Source of the DNA: JAJNBA01 sp963842295
GTDB taxonomy: Bacteria > Actinomycetota > UBA4738 > HRBIN12
Reading direction: 5' to 3'
Assembly (NCBI GenBank): GCA_963842295.1
Contig: CAWJFY010000009.1
Coordinates: 1-64,000 of the forward strand
DNA length: 64,000 nt
Each line of letters opens with the position of its first letter. Position 1 is the stretch's first letter. The position numbers and the translations under genes are program-made. Below, piece by piece: positions 62,559-64,000 of the stretch. A model generated the notes under the pieces. The model searched no databases. It had not been told where the DNA came from and was given only the letters and a program-made list of their open reading frames with translations.

Positions 62559-64000
62559 GTGACTCGGCGAAAGGCAGACAAGACCGAACAACAGGAGGGA
62601 TCCCTGGCACCGGAACTGCAGATCAGGCCCGACCGCGAGGGGTTCGACAAGCTCAGCCGCGAGTGGGCGCTCATCCCCGTGTGGGCCGAGCTGCTGGCCG
62701 ACGTCTCCACGCCGGTGGGCCTGTTCCCCACCGTTGCGGGCGAGGGACCGGGCATCCTGCTGGAGTCCGTCGAGCGTTCCGAACGCTGGGGGCGGTACTC
62801 GTTCGTGGCCGGCGACCCGGCGGCGACCCTGGTCCTCGACGAAGACGGCCTGCGGATCCAGGATGCCGTCCGGGACCTACCGCTCGAGATCCCGGACGGA
62901 GGGTCCTCCCTGGAGGCGTTGATCGTCGCGGCGCACTCGATCCGCGGGCCACGCCTGCCCGACCTGCCGCCGCTCACGGGGGGGCTGATGGGATACCTCG
63001 CGTACGAGGCCGCCGGACTGCTCGACGACCATCCGGCGCCCCGCCCCGACGACGCGCCGTGCCCCCCGATCGGGCTCCTCGCGATCGATCGTGCGGTCGT
63101 GTTCGATCATTGGCGGCAGCTGCTCATCCTCGTCGCGCACGTCCCCGCGGGCGGGTACGACGGCGGCGTCGCGGCTCTGGAGGACCTCGCCCACCGGATC
63201 TCGGAGGCCGCGGCGCCGCCGCTGGCCACGATCGACGGCGCCGGTGCCTCCGGCGCCGGGCCGGCGAGCCGAACATGGCGGATGAGGACTACCGGCGGAT
63301 CGTCTCCTCGTTCAAGGAGCACATCCTCGCCGGCGACATCTACCAGGGTGTGCCCTCTCGACGGGTGTCCTTCGACGCCCCCGATGGCGGATTCTCGATC
63401 TACCGGCGCCTGCGCGTCTCGAATCCCGCGCCGTACATGTTCTTCCTGCGGATGCTCGGCATGGAACTGGCGGGTTCGTCACCGGAGCCGTTGGTTCGCG
63501 TCGAGGGGCGACGGGTGTCCACGCGGCCGATCGCGGGGACCAGGCCTCGGGGCGGAACGGAGGTCCGCGACCGGCTCCTCGAGCACGAGCTCCTCGCGGA
63601 TCCCAAGGAACAGGCGGAGCACGCGATGCTCGTGGACCTCGCACGCAACGACCTGGGCCGCGTGTGCGTTCCCGGCAGCGTTCGTCCCACCGAGCTGATG
63701 CAGGTCGAGAGGTTCTCGAAGGTGATGCACATCGTGTCCACCGTCGAGGGCGATCTCCGGGAAGACCGGCACCCGCTGGACGCCTTGGCCGCGACGTTCC
63801 CCGCGGGGACGGTGACGGGTGCGCCCAAGCGCCGCGCGATGGAGCTGATCGCCGAGCGCGAGCCGACCGCGCGCGGCCCGTACGCCGGCGCGGTCGGCTA
63901 CCTCACGTTCGCCGGGGACCTCGATTTCTGCATCACGATCCGAACGGCGGTGGTCGCCGACGGCCGGGCGCATGTGCAGGCGGGCGCCGGCGTCGTGGCA
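62559..64000 (+). CDS. trpE: anthranilate synthase component I, 3' end cut off and one apparent frameshift
   Basis: The start may be GTG 62559, or a CTG near 62604 after an AGGAGG. The N-terminal region holds the Trp feedback motif LLES (in GILLESVERSERWGRYSFVA). Near 63250-63275 the reading frame changes: the first frame turns into Arg/Ser-rich nonsense, while the chorismate-binding domain continues in the frame of 63275 (MADEDYRRIVSSFKEHILAG, then RPIAGTRPRGGTEVRDRLLE, VDLARNDLGRVC, FPAGTVTGAPKRRAMEL) to the window end. One deleted base or two inserted explains this; an assembly error is as likely as a mutation. TrpE makes anthranilate from chorismate and ammonia. It is preceded by an attenuator. 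Confidence 0.88.

Overview
The window is a high-GC chromosomal segment from a bacterium that looks like a member of the Actinomycetota. The evidence is gene content and order: nrdR / LysM cell-division inhibitor / lexA, then hflX, dap genes, miaB-miaA, recA-recX, pgsA, ftsK, rnj-dapA, dapB, pnp-rpsO, ribF, truB, nrnA, rbfA, infB, nusA, rimP and proS follow broadly the order I remember for Mycobacterium tuberculosis between about Rv2697c and Rv2845c. SOS boxes are of the CGAAC-N4-GTTCG type. I cannot name a genus. DapD is of the ~270-residue 'Gram-negative' type rather than the mycobacterial type, so a deep-branching lineage is likely (inference). Nothing indicates a phage, plasmid, IS element or CRISPR array; the only mobile element seen is an intein.

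Layout. 1-13.4 kb is accessory and low in known functions: a truncated LuxR-type AAA regulator, an SDR protein without its catalytic Tyr/Lys, tRNA-Val, tRNA-Cys and tRNA-Gly, a delta-60 repeat secreted protein with an apparent frameshift in its signal peptide, a membrane class III nucleotide cyclase, the TIGR02587/TIGR02588 membrane pair with a small Cys-rich protein, and a three-gene DUF4397 / sortase / PASTA operon. 13.4-22.9 kb carries dut, a B12-dependent ribonucleotide reductase (nrdJ) interrupted by a 357-residue intein, nrdR with NrdR-box-like operators, a LysM protein divergent from lexA with three SOS boxes between them, a SIS protein and hflX. 22.9-35.8 kb is a long, tightly overlapped minus-strand run: dapD-dapC-dapE-dapF-miaA-miaB, rny, recA-recX, and rodZ-pgsA-cinA-thpR. 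36-48.8 kb has ftsK, dapA-rnj, a PduO-type adenosyltransferase, an Eis-like acetyltransferase, an M16 peptidase with dapB, pnp and rpsO. 48.8-60.7 kb has a PlsC-type acyltransferase, ribF, and the translation/transcription-factor operon rimP-nusA-ylxR-infB-ylxP-rbfA-nrnA-truB, preceded by proS and a strong intrinsic terminator. 60.7-64 kb holds a secreted protein of unknown function and the start of trpE, preceded by a readable attenuator with a Trp-containing leader peptide.

How the genes work together. The window encodes every enzyme of the succinylase route to meso-diaminopimelate from aspartate semialdehyde (dapA, B, D, C, E, F). DNA damage control is represented by lexA, recA, recX and a LysM division inhibitor, with SOS boxes at lexA, the inhibitor and recA. 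Nucleotide supply is represented by dut, nrdJ and nrdR, with a corrinoid adenosyltransferase able to provide the NrdJ cofactor. RNA turnover and ribosome maturation are represented by rny, rnj, pnp, nrnA, rbfA, rimP, infB and nusA.
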